The notes beneath the pieces were generated by a model, which was not told where the DNA came from, searched no databases, and saw only the letters and a program-made list of their open reading frames with translations. Below are positions 54,721-64,000 of a stretch of DNA of 64,000 nt, piece after piece; position 1 is the first letter of the stretch; each line of letters starts with the position of its first letter. The stretch is from Plutella xylostella (lineage: Eukaryota > Arthropoda > Insecta > Lepidoptera > Plutellidae). The stretch is taken from positions 2,063,501 to 2,127,500 of the forward strand of contig NC_063982.1 of NCBI RefSeq assembly GCF_932276165.1, given 5' to 3'. The position numbers and the translations under genes were made by a program.

Positions 54721-55548
54721 TAGGTATAGTGTGTAGGTAACTAAGCTATGGTTTAAACATTTAGGAACGCATAAAAAACAGAAGGGTGTGCCAAAAAAAA
54801 AATAAAGATAAACCTGACCCACCTGTTATGGAATTGCAAAATTCATCTTTACTGCTACGAGATAGAGTTTCGGTTCGTGCAGAAGTGCTCTGGGGGCTTA
54901 TTGTAGGCTTCTCATTACTGATCAAAATGCATGGTGCGGACCTAGTGCAGCTACTTACCGCTAGGTGGCATTTCGGAAATTTATTTTTTCGCAAGCTTCA
55001 CAATGACTCTATACCCCCAATATATTACCTATATGGCTTTCGCTATCAACCATATATTATTTACCTAAATTTTATGTCAAATGTGGGATAAGACAAGGAA
55101 GAAGAAGAAGAAGAAGGTATATACCTAATTACCTACTTACCGCTAAGGGTACCGGACTGTCTGATTATAAGAAAACATTTAAAAAAAGGTTTACTTACGA
55201 TAAGTTTACGGGACCCTAAAACGAGTCGAAATCTATAGAAAGCGGTGTTTGTTATTTGAACAAAGGCATTGTCTTGTAGCTACTGTATTTGAATATTACG
55301 AAAAGGTTAAAAAAACTACAAGAAAGGTTAAAATAGATTCCCGCTGGTAATATAGCTATACCTACACATTTGAGATGTATTTTGTCTATGGCCTAGCGTA
55401 ACTGCATTTCTGGACATAGGCTAGTTCACACCTAACTACTGAAGTTATTATTCTATGCTACCTACTAATAAAACATTTTTGAAGGTTACAAACTTAACGA
55501 AACCATTTTCAGTAGATCCTGGCTTTAACATTACATGTAACTTTTATA
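54721..55548. other. non-coding; unclassified segment with (GAA)n tail
   Basis: 54786-55091 has a 101-codon plus frame and an antisense one, neither with known domains; an (AGA)n tract follows at 55097-55115, like a LINE tail. Possibly a retroelement 3' end, not resolved. Confidence 0.35.
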
Positions 55549-58540
55549 CAGGGTGTCCCAAAAGTCAACGTCATCCCTTAAAGGGCTGATAGGTCAGCTC
55601 ATGAGAGGCCAGAATATCACAATATGACCTTAGTAAAAACTCGATAATTTTCGAAATATTGACACTTTTATAAATTTGCTGAAAATCGACACCTTGGATC
55701 AGTTTTTTGCGTGCCGCCGGTACAAAAATCCATATTGTTAGAATTTGTTTGGTGTTGCATCACCCTGTATAGCCTTGCTATTGATCGCGGTCAAAAAAAA
55801 TATCGAGTAATGCTGTATGTTTAAAAAAAACACGGTTTTCAAAGTCATAAAAGGTAATCGTATTTTTTTATAAACAACTTTGACTCTACATACTGTAAAA
55901 AAAATATAGCACGCAAACCTGGCACCTTATTTGAAAAAATTGCTCATTTAATGCAGTTTCCAAAATGGTATAAAACGTTGCTATGGTTGCAATAAACAAA
56001 AAAGTTATTGCTATTTTAGTACAAAACGACCTCGATGTAAAATTGTTTGAAGGAAATTTATCTGACTGAATTTATGAAGGGTTAGTCATGTAGGAATGAG
56101 TAAAAGTAAAATTGGTGGTGTGGCCGGGAGTGGGAAAAGAGACAACCCAAGTAACATTTTTGGTTTTAAAAAGGTTTTGAAAAGGTTCTAGAACCTTTGT
56201 ATGGAAATCAACTCGTGAGACTTAGAAGGCTCGATAACCTTATATTAACCTTATATTAACCTCCTGAGTGCAAAAAGGGCCCACGTTTTAGAACCTTTCT
56301 GAGAGCTACAGCAAAACCTATAGCTCAAACCCAGAACCTTTTGAACAACTTACACAGAACCTAAATAAAACCTTCACAACCTTAATTTAACGTTAACATA
56401 ACCTTGGAAGACAGCTTTTAAGTTCTAAATTAGTCCTGGATGTAACTCTTCTATAACTTGAAACATATTTGATGGATATTTGTAATGCCTTCCCAGGACT
56501 CTCGGGTCTTAAAATGTTTCTGTGTAAGATTTTATAATAATTATAATAAATGGCGCCATTACCTGACACTTTCCAAGACTCAAAATGGCTAACTTGTAAG
56601 TGTTGTATTAATACAAAATATAGTAAGTAGTTAGGCTGAAGTCAGGAAATATGAAAACCTTGTGCGACTAGCACTTTATTGTGATACTTTCGGATAATAG
56701 TTCTGTATAAGTGACGGGCCTTTTGTAAATGATAAATTTGAAGATATTTTAATTAAAAAAAATAGATAAAATTTTATGTTTGGTGTAAATTTATATTAGA
56801 AATAAAAGTACTGTCCATATAAAAAAACATATATTTGGAATAGTATAGGAAACGCTACTGAATTTTCGCTTATTAATTAAAATGTATCTTTTTGGTAAGT
56901 TTTTTTTTTTATTTCAGTGAAAAAATATGGCGGCCGTTAGGAAATTACTAAAAAGCATTAAACATATTTTGAGGATGCCTCTAAAGCTTTAAAATATTCT
57001 TGTAGGACTTAAATCATGCCTTTAGCTCATAGCCAGTGCTTAATGCTTTTGGTTTTCACCAAGTAGTCCTAATTTGTTTGCCTAGACAACTCTTATCAAC
57101 CTAAAGGTTTAAGATAGGTTTTAAAAAATACTTATAAGTAATTTAAATATTCCATAACTTTATGGTTGTATCAAGGTTAAAAATTTAACCTTAAGCTCTC
57201 ACTTTAGCATTAATGCTAGCTTTTCTAGAAGTAAATCAGGAGTCTACGACAACTATAAGATCCTAGAACTATATGCTCCTGAAATACATGTTAAAATAAC
57301 GTTAATATAAACTCTTATCAGCAGCTACAAGGTTGTATTTATAAACAATTAGTTTTAGGACTTAGTAATCATTCTCAAGTACTCAATATGACCAGATAGC
57401 AAAGCATTAACCTTTTCACAACCCTTATAAAACCTAAAGGCATTTCTTACAACCTAAGCTCGAATGAAATGTTACTTGGGAACGTTGTCACAGTTAATAA
57501 AAAAAACGCATTTTGAGTATCTTTCTCGAAAAAAGTGGACTATAGCAACTCCACATTCCCCATAAATGTAGCGCATGGTAACGTACATTCCTGAGTAGTG
57601 CTAATGTGTGATATTGTACAAGTAAAACGCTTACACATGTAGGTACATTGTACACCCACAGTATCCAAAAAAGGGACAGATCAGTTTGTCATTAACATTA
57701 CCTCTAATTACTTGTTATTTATTTTAAAGTTATTGTTAAACAAAACCAAACTCTCAAAATTATGATTATGACCATTAATGAGTATGATTTTTTGTTGCTG
57801 ATTATGTACTTAATATAATAATGAGGTGTTATAATTTTGAGAAATAAAAAGTCAATAAATGTTTGTTTTTTTTAAATAAGGTGTAAAAAACGCAAAATAT
57901 GTTTTATAAGAGTTTGGTATGTTTTTTCTTAGCTATTTTTGCGTCATGTATGTTGCCACGGCTGACCCCACCACCAATTTTACTTTTACTCATTCCTACA
58001 TGACTAACCCTTCATAAATTCAGTCAGATAAATTTCCTTCAAACAATTTTACATCGAGGTCGTTTTGTACTAAAATAGCAATAACTTTTTTGTTTATTGC
58101 AACCATAGCAACGTTTTATACCATTTTGGAAACTGAATTAAATGAGCAATTTTTTCAAATAAGGTGCCAGGTTTGCGTGCTATATTTTTTTTACAGTATG
58201 TAGAGTCAAAGTTGTTTATAAAAAAATACGATTACCTTTTATGACTTTGAAAACCGTGTTTTTTTTAAACATACAGCATTACTCGATATTTTTTTTGACC
58301 GCGATCAATAGCAAGGCTATACAGGGTGATGCAACACCAAACAAATTCTAACAATATGGATTTTTGTACCGGCGGCACGCAAAAAACTGATCCAAGGTGT
58401 CGATTTTCAGCAAATTTATAAAAGTGTCAATATCTCGAAAATTATCGAGTTTTTACTAAGGTCATATTGTGATATTCTGGCCTCTCATGAGCTGACCTAT
58501 CAGCCCTTTAAGGGATGACGTTGACTTTTGGGACACCCTG
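55549..58540. mobile_element. 2992-bp foldback transposon with ~580-bp inverted arms
   Basis: Left arm 55549 to about 56127 and right arm about 57962 to 58540 are inverted and almost identical over ~580 bp, starting CAGGGTGTCCCAAAAGTCAA. Both flanks are TA (55547-55548, 58541-58542), as for Tc1/mariner. The arm contains an inner CACCCTGTATAG, i.e. a second copy of the terminal word, about 205 bp in. No transposase. The unpaired centre includes a 1335-bp nested element (56146-57480) and about 480 bp of AT-rich DNA (57481-57960). Confidence 0.88.
56146..57480. mobile_element. 1335-bp TIR element nested in the foldback
   Basis: CCCAAGTAACATTT at the left and AAATGTTACTTGGG at the right, with AA on both sides. 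By its ends (CCCAA.NAACATTT) and length it belongs with 25410-26791 and 48999-50379, although the interior is not alignable by eye. Interior rich in AACCT/AGGTT words in both orientations. Non-coding. Confidence 0.75.
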
Positions 58541-58871
58541 TATATGAACGGCTGAAAACATTTTGGTGAACGTCTTTAACCTACGTTGCCATAGACAAAA
58601 ACACACATTTAAAACAGAAAACCCTGACCAAGTAGGTTGCATCCTTCCATACCAAGATTCGAAATTCAAAAACGAAATCGAATTCCATCGGAGTTATCGC
58701 GTGAGTGAACCTAAGCACATAGCTACATAAGGCCGGTGTATAATTGTACATAATGCTTATGTATAATATAATTTGCGTCCGTGGTGTATAATGACAGGGC
58801 GCTGGTAGCTGGCCCGAGAGTGCGCTCACACGGGGGGAAAAATTCATGCGTTTTCATTTTAATGTAACTAT
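58541..58871. other. non-coding sequence
   Basis: Nothing recognised. The minus-strand open frame at 58581-58847 has no family features. Confidence 0.35.
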
Positions 58872-59023
58872 ACTAGCTGTTCCCGCGCGCTTCGCTTCGC
58901 CTTAAAAAGGTTTCCCGTGGGAATTCCGGGATAAAAAGTAGCCTATGTTCTTTCCCAGGGTCTAGACCGTATGTATACCAAATTTCATCCAAATCCGTTC
59001 AGTAGTTTTGGCGTGAAAGAGTA

Positions 59024-59054
<31 letters not shown>

Positions 59055-59066
59055 CTATAGTTAGGA
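58872..59066 (-). mobile_element. Helitron-like (Lep1-type) element
   Basis: Minus strand A|TCCTAACTATAGTGTC(TGTC)n to GCGCGGGAACAGCTAG|T. Its start abuts the (TATTC) tail of a SINE. Confidence 0.8.
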
Positions 59067-59338
59067 TTCTATTCTATTCTCTGCGGACCTGCACCTAGCT
59101 GGCTCTCTCGAATGGAACTTTTGTGCATATCCCCTTGGTCTAAACTGCCTTCATGCCACGCTGGTCCACTGCGGGTTGGTGGGTTTCCTCACCATGTTTT
59201 GCTTCACCGTAAGAGCGATGATATACATTGTACTTAAATTCTAAAGAAGTCATTGGAACATGTCAGCGACGGGATCGGAACCCGCATCTCTGGCGTGGGA
59301 AGCGGGCGCTTACCCGACTGAGCTACCACCACTCCTCC
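59067..59338 (-). mobile_element. tRNA-derived SINE, family 2
   Basis: Minus strand: AGTGGTGGTAGCTCAGTCGG...GCGGGTTCCGATCCCGTC head (one extra base in the B box), body, and GAATAGAATAGAATCC tail. Shorter than 44555-44907 by a deletion in the body. Confidence 0.75.
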
Positions 59339-59498
59339 ACCGTAACTATGGTGTGTGGCAACCGGATGGTGTTGTGTAGATTATAGTGACCTGACTGCTA
59401 TGCCGAAGCTCCCGTAAAACTGAATAAACTTTAGGTGGGACACCCTCAAGTCATCTGTACCTACTGACGATTCCACGCAGATTTCAGATAAAGCGAAA

Positions 59499-59790
59499 TC
59501 CTAACTAATATTATAAATACGAAAGTAACTGTGTCTGTGATAGATATTTATAATATAGATTAATTATTAATTGCAATGAAACAACCGACCGTATAATTCG
59601 ACTTGGCGCTTTATTACTGAAAACCATAGAGTTTGACCATAGACTATAAAGGTCTTACCAAAGAGTATAGAGGGCACGATGCAACGTGCCAGTGCTACGT
59701 CTACACAGAGTACACGACATACACATCAGTCTGTCTGTCTGTTAATCTTTCACGCCAAAACTACTGAACGGATTTGAATGAAATTTGCTA
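59499..59790 (+). mobile_element. Helitron-like element, interrupted and truncated
   Basis: Head A|TCCTAACTAATATTATAAA to GTGTCTGTG (59499-59539), then an unrelated ~188-bp segment (59540-59727), then CTGTCTGTCTGTTAATCTTTC...GAAATTTGC where it stops. The 3' half with the CTAG end is missing. Confidence 0.65.
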
Positions 59791-60252
59791 TATAAGTACT
59801 GTATTGTATGAAAACACCCCGTGTGACCACGCAGAGCGAGATGTAAAAACAATCGGGTTTCCTCTCGAGAACGTGATTGAAGTCGTCTATTTGGGTACAG
59901 TCGGCGCCACGGTGCGTAGTACTGTCGGCCCCATGATGTGTATAGGATGTTGACGTTATGTAGGGGATCCCTTAGATACATTCTTCTTCTTTCGTGTCAG
60001 TGAACATGCGAATTTTTAAATTTGTCAGACCAAAAAGTAGCAACTTTGATAGCATTCTGGTTGGCCTAGAGTGAGTCTTCCCGAGTGCAGGTGGAAGGGC
60101 ACAGGAAACAGGAGAGTGATTGCTCCATAGTCTGGGGGGCGGTACCACAGTTGTAAACTCTATGTAGAAAAAAAACTTAGAAAGTCTTGTTCTATTCTAT
60201 ACGTGACTAGGTAGAATAAAATTACAGGTGTTACAGAAGTGGTAAGTAATAA
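59791..60252. other. non-coding sequence
   Basis: Nothing recognised with confidence. The minus-strand 79-codon frame at 59742-59981 overlaps repeats and has no domain. Confidence 0.35.
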
Positions 60253-60490
60253 TATAGCTGTTCCCGCGAGCTTCGCTTCGCCTTAAAAAGATTTCCCGTG
60301 GGAATTCCGGGATAAGAAGTAGCCAATGTTATTTCTCAGGGCCTAGACTATACGTATATCAAATTACATTCAAATCCGTTCAGTAGTTTTGGCGTGAAAG
60401 AGTAACAGACAGACAGATAGACAGTCACACTTAGGTACTTTCGCATTTATAATAATATATATATATAAGTTTGGATTAGGATAGTTAGGA
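60253..60490 (-). mobile_element. Helitron-like (Lep1-type) element, diverged
   Basis: Minus strand A|TCCTAACTATCCTAATCC... through an (AT)n expansion to GCGGGAACAGCTAT. The CTAG end is mutated to CTAT. The oldest-looking copy in the window. Confidence 0.7.
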
Positions 60491-60547
60491 TTATATTGTA
60501 TGTACTTATAGCAAGCTGAAATGACTCAGGAAGTCTTTCTGAAGGCC

Positions 60548-60660
60548 TAGCACGAAGCACGGGGCGCAAGACGCGCACGCCACACATCGCGCGAGAGCGT
60601 GCGCGGCATACTTTCGGAAATCTTTGTTCATGTCTTGACGGCGTCTTGCGCCCCGTGCTA
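60548..60660. mobile_element. hairpin MITE, TAGCACGGGGCGCA family
   Basis: Left TAGCACGAAGCACGGGGCGC (with a 7-bp local duplication), right GCGTCTTGCGCCCCGTGCTA. The loop is CG-rich (ATCGCGCGAGAGCGTGCGCG). Related to 37202-37330. Confidence 0.65.
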
Positions 60661-62112
60661 AACGACTTTTGTTATACGACTGGTGAAATTCACTCAGATA
60701 ACTTATATAAATGTACATAAGTTAAAATCTGGAAACTGAAAAGGCAGGGGGCAGGGCAAGTACAGAGTCCACGCCACTACCTATCTGACGTTTGCCTGTT
60801 CGTGGTGTGCTTCACCTTTTATTTTTAAATGTCATCATAACCGTAAAATCTTTGTCGCCATTTAAAAAAACGAATAATCCTATTAATAAGCGACCAAATT
60901 AAATTATCACAACCTTTTATGGCGGGCCGCTTCGACGCCTTTGCCCCGACTAGCGCAAGAAAAAAAGTAAAAAGTCAAAGCGGAAAGGTTTTGGCGCCAA
61001 CTGACTGACACGGGGTTTTAAAAATGGACCACGCCCACAACGGCGGCGCCGGTAAAATGGACCACGAATGTCTATGTAGGTGTGTATTTTAAAGCTTTTA
61101 TTAGATCACCGTACCTATAGGTAAGTTCGACTTATTAGTCGTTAAGCCTAGTCAGGGGCCTTTCGCCAGCTTGAAAACATCTGACAGTCGGGTTGCCCAC
61201 TACCGACAACTCTCTCAGCACAAGCTTGCTTGTGTTGGGGTCCACCAACCCGCACTTGGCCAGCGTGGTGGACTAGGCATAAACCCTTCTTTCATTGGAA
61301 GGAGACTCGTGCTCCATCAGGACGTGATGGGTTGTGATGATGATGATGATGTATTGGTAAGTATGCCAACTAACACGGGCGCGAGCGAGGTGCTAACTAG
61401 ACCTTGACATTGTCATTGTAAATGAGACACAATTCCCCGCCGCGTCTTAAAGCCGATGCATCGCCGCCGCCGCCTCGAGTAGCAGTGAGTGGAGCAACGC
61501 CTATGGTCGTGCTATGTCCAGCAGCAGTGGATGACTACAGAGCTGATGATGATGAAGATGATGAAGTAGTCCAATACACATCACTTCATTAACACAAATC
61601 CGTGTAACAAATTCTATTAACGTACCGTCTCTCAAGCTTACAACTATCATCATGAGTCATCTAAAAACACCACTTGCCATCGCAAAATGGGCTTTAAACC
61701 AACATGGTTAAGCTCAATAGGTGTTAATTTGTAATTTAGTACACTTGCGGACAATGACTCGTCGAATTTAAATGTAAAGACACCGCGGGATGGCGCCGCC
61801 GCCGTACTGTTTAAGACAAGGAAATTGAGACACTTTTGTATGTATACCAAACTGCTACTGATAAACTGATAAATTAGCAATGAACAACCCTTAAGCAGCG
61901 CTGCCAATCTATCTGATAGGTACTTGACGACTACGCCTATTTATTAAACCCCAACAGCAAAAGAGGGGTTTTATGCGTACTTATTTGTGTTTGGCTACCA
62001 TGCCAAACTAGCAAACGCAAATGGAAAAAATAAAAATGTAGTGTTAGAACAACAAAAAATTTACAGTCCCAATTTCTGTATAGGTTAATAATATCATAAA
62101 CAAACTATGATA
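60661..62112. other. non-coding; LINE tails; one G+C-rich patch
   Basis: 61190-61352: plus-strand LINE 3' end (GGGGTCCACCAACCCGCACT, GTGGTGGACTAGGC, GGAGACTCGTGCT..., (TGATGA)n). 61487-61565: another scrap (GTCCAGCAGCAGTGGATGAC then (GATGAT)n). About 60890-61060 is a repeat-poor patch (CTTTTATGGCGGGCCGC..., GTTTTGGCGCCAACTGA) that might be regulatory. Confidence 0.4.
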
Positions 62113-62342
62113 CACTCACGGGCAATGAAAAGTTTCCACTGAGAAAAGTACCATATTACTCCTAAACGGAAAAGGCTGGCTTAATGACGCCTTCTGCTAC
62201 ACTGAAGTACATTTAACTGAGCATCAGGATATTACCAACTAAAAACGATAATATTTTGTTCAAATTGAATTTTAAATATTTGAAGAAATTGGGGTCGTTT
62301 GGTGTCGACATTTTGTAAGTGGAACTGTTTCTTTGCCGTAAG
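62113..62342. mobile_element. MITE, CACTCACGGGCAATG family
   Basis: TA|CACTCACGGGCAATGAAAA to CTGTTTCTTTGCCGTAAG|TA. Contains CATCAGGATATTACCAAC as in 6744-6928, in the same orientation. Confidence 0.7.
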
Positions 62343-62677
62343 TATTTTTCTTGTAAGTATGTCAGATCGAAACTTGTTAAGGTAAACTATGACCTAGTTA
62401 TCCTTTTGAAAATCATTAGCTTTATTAACCTCCCTGCGGTCGTCAGAACAAAAACCCTATTTACCTATACCTCTATATATTTTTTGAGTCTTACCTTACG
62501 CTTTTTCTGCACGCCACTGTACAACTCATACGTTACACTGACTTGCGATTCTCTTTAACATTAAGAAATTAATTAATGCATCATATTTTAGCTACCTGGC
62601 CGGGATGTTTACATTACGACCGATGAAAAGAATTCTTATAATGGATCGATATTTAAAAGACAATTATTATTATGAGT
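62343..62677. other. non-coding sequence
   Basis: No gene. GCTACCTGG at 62591-62599 recurs inverted as CCAGGTAGC at 62941-62949, so the left part of the next element may have its own boundary. Confidence 0.4.
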
Positions 62678-63866
62678 GTCGACATGGCGTGTTTTGAAAC
62701 TATACAAGGCCAGAACGCAGAGGTTGGGACTGCTCGCGTATATTTTCAAATTAAAATGGTGCCAAGATTTACTTGAAAGTATACAAGGCCATTACGCACT
62801 AATCGCGTATATTTTCAAGTAAGTTGGGCCAAAATTATGGCTTGAAAATATACTGCAGCAGTTACCACTGCGTACTAATCGTGTATATTTTCAAGCGCCA
62901 AGCGGCAATGCGAGCACTTGAAACTATACGTGATTAGTTACCAGGTAGCCCTTTTTAATTGTTGCTCTCTCTTTCTTTCATGCGAAATAGTAATAAGTCT
63001 ATTGCTTTCTAAACATTGCATCATCATTCCGCACTAGGCATTAATTTCGTAACGTGTTTTTTGTTTACACCGTAAGTTAAAAAGTAAATTGATATTAAAC
63101 TGTAGAACTGTTGTTAATAGTAAAAATTATCTCATGAGAGGGTGTAGAACAATTAATAAAAGACAATTACGGTGAATTCAAAACTTGATAAAAAATATGT
63201 CTATAATAGGTCTATAGGGTAATACCTACTACACTCACGAGCAATGAATAAGTCCAAGTAGCAAAAAGTCAACACCAAATGACCCTAATTTTTTTAGACC
63301 ATTAAATTTAAAATTTGATCAAAATTTACTATTTTAGTTGGTTTTAATAATATTTTGATGCGCTGTTAAATGCACTTTAATATTGCCGACGGCGTCATTA
63401 AGCTAGTCTTATCCGTTCAGGAGTGTAGTAGGTATTACTCTTAATTCATTTAAATAATAAGATATTAGTAGGTATGCTTACTTGCAAGTATGATTGCTAT
63501 AAATATCAATTTGTCAATCAAATTAGAGCTTGTTCATCTTCATGTATTATCATTTTATAGGTATGACAGGCAGAACAAGTCAATTGTAGTCATTTAAATT
63601 TACCGAAATAGTTAAGTAAATTAGAATCAGCATGTAGGTATAAATTATATGCGACAAGTACGCCAATCAAGCAATATGCCTAATAGCAATGTATATTTTC
63701 AAGAACGATTCAGTAAATCCCAACTTGAAAGTATACGCGATTAGTACGCACAAATCGTGTATATTTTCAAGTAAAATATTTATTTTTTTCACTTGAAACT
63801 ATACAGTGCTAGTACACTATGGGTGCGTTCTGGCCTTGTATAGTTTCAAAACACGCGTCGACATGA
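62678..63866. mobile_element. TIR element with bidirectional GTATATTTTCAAG motif arrays
   Basis: Outer ends TGTCGACATGGCGTGTTTTG... and (inverted) ...CAAAACACGCGTCGACATG share about 40 bp of inverted repeat including AAACTATACAAGGCCAGAAC. Inside each end, at 62695-62935 and 63688-63850, the word (C)GTATATTTTCAAG or its complement CTTGAAA(A/G/C)TATAC occurs about 12 times, alternating in orientation. It is often preceded by GTACGCACTAATCG. The middle holds AT-rich DNA and a MITE (63232-63436). No coding sequence. Clustered subterminal motifs of this kind are usually transposase-binding sites. Confidence 0.7.
63232..63436. mobile_element. MITE, CACTCACGGGCAATG family, 3' truncated
   Basis: TA|CACTCACGAGCAATGAATA at the left; at the right it stops after TATCCGTTCAGGAGTGTAG, lacking the terminal repeat. 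Nested in the motif-array element. Confidence 0.6.
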
Positions 63867-63939
63867 CGTGCTACTAGGGAAATATTAATATTAATGATTA
63901 TTTCTTGCTTTCGTCATCTGTTGTAGAGCCGATGACTGT

Positions 63940-64000
63940 AGGGGTAAGCGTGGGACACCCTCCTGCTGGTACGACGACAGAAAGCTGGTACTTGGATGAG
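63940..64000 (+). pseudogene. LINE C-terminal fragment, cut by window end
   Basis: AAGCGTGGGACACCCTCCTG, then GACGACAGAAAGCTGG and GGATGAG. Same region of the LINE ending as at 19395-19545 (VGRPPARWTDDL..AGSGWM), decayed. Confidence 0.5.

Noticed and set aside
54786..55091. 101-residue open frame with a hydrophobic stretch
   Set aside because: No family resemblance, an antisense frame is also open, and it lies next to an (AGA)n tail, so it is likely retroelement debris.

Overview
This window is eukaryotic, AT-rich and intron/repeat dominated. It looks like a lepidopteran (moth or butterfly) genome. The repeats are ones typical of Lepidoptera: Lep1-type Helitron-like elements (TC...CTAGT), tRNA-derived SINEs, LINE 3' ends with (GAT)n tails, and very frequent GTAGGTACCTA-type tracts. 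The only host gene I can support is Distal-less (Dll), on the minus strand. Two coding exons are visible. The first coding exon (24862-25189, start codon MTSQETL) lies in a larger exon whose 3' splice acceptor is at 25343/25344. The second (9897-10084) encodes residues leading into homeodomain positions 1-44. The two join in phase (G|AG = Glu) across a 14.8 kb intron. The 3' homeobox exon (V45 onward, KIWFQNRR...) is not in the window and must lie to the left of position 1. A GC/CpG-rich island at about 40.0-40.4 kb, with a CCAAT-like palindrome and a GC box, is the best candidate for the Dll promoter and 5' untranslated exon.

Everything else is intron or flanking DNA built from mobile elements, many nested. 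Left part (1-9.9 kb): Dll intron with a SINE, two Helitron-like copies and TA-flanked MITEs. 10.1-24.9 kb: Dll intron with a possible regulatory block (10.8-12.4 kb), a 5'-truncated LINE with an uninterrupted 783-codon endonuclease/RT reading frame (13.9-16.5 kb), and a nested stack. In that stack a Harbinger-like TIR element (20633-23505) carries a LINE C-terminus and was itself hit by a young LTR element with identical 164-bp LTRs, a gag gene and a deleted pol. 25.4-40 kb: a 1.38 kb terminal-inverted-repeat element 66 bp upstream of the Dll splice acceptor, foldback elements, LINE tails and Helitron copies.

40.5-64 kb (upstream of Dll, no host gene seen): a second near-identical copy of the 1.38 kb element (48999-50379); a 2992-bp foldback element with about 580-bp arms and a related 1335-bp element nested inside it (55549-58540); SINEs and MITEs that interrupt one another; and, at the right end, an unusual element (62678-63866) whose two ends carry many copies in both orientations of a short motif (GTATATTTTCAAG).

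The most unusual observations are the motif-array element at 62.7-63.9 kb, the non-autonomous LTR element whose pol is reduced to an RT-start/pre-integrase fusion, the CCCAA-ended family with 2-bp flanking repeats, and two loci where long direct repeats flank nothing but a homopolymer tract. No CRISPR array, rRNA, operon or convincing tRNA gene is present. All boundaries and identities were read by eye and no database was searched.
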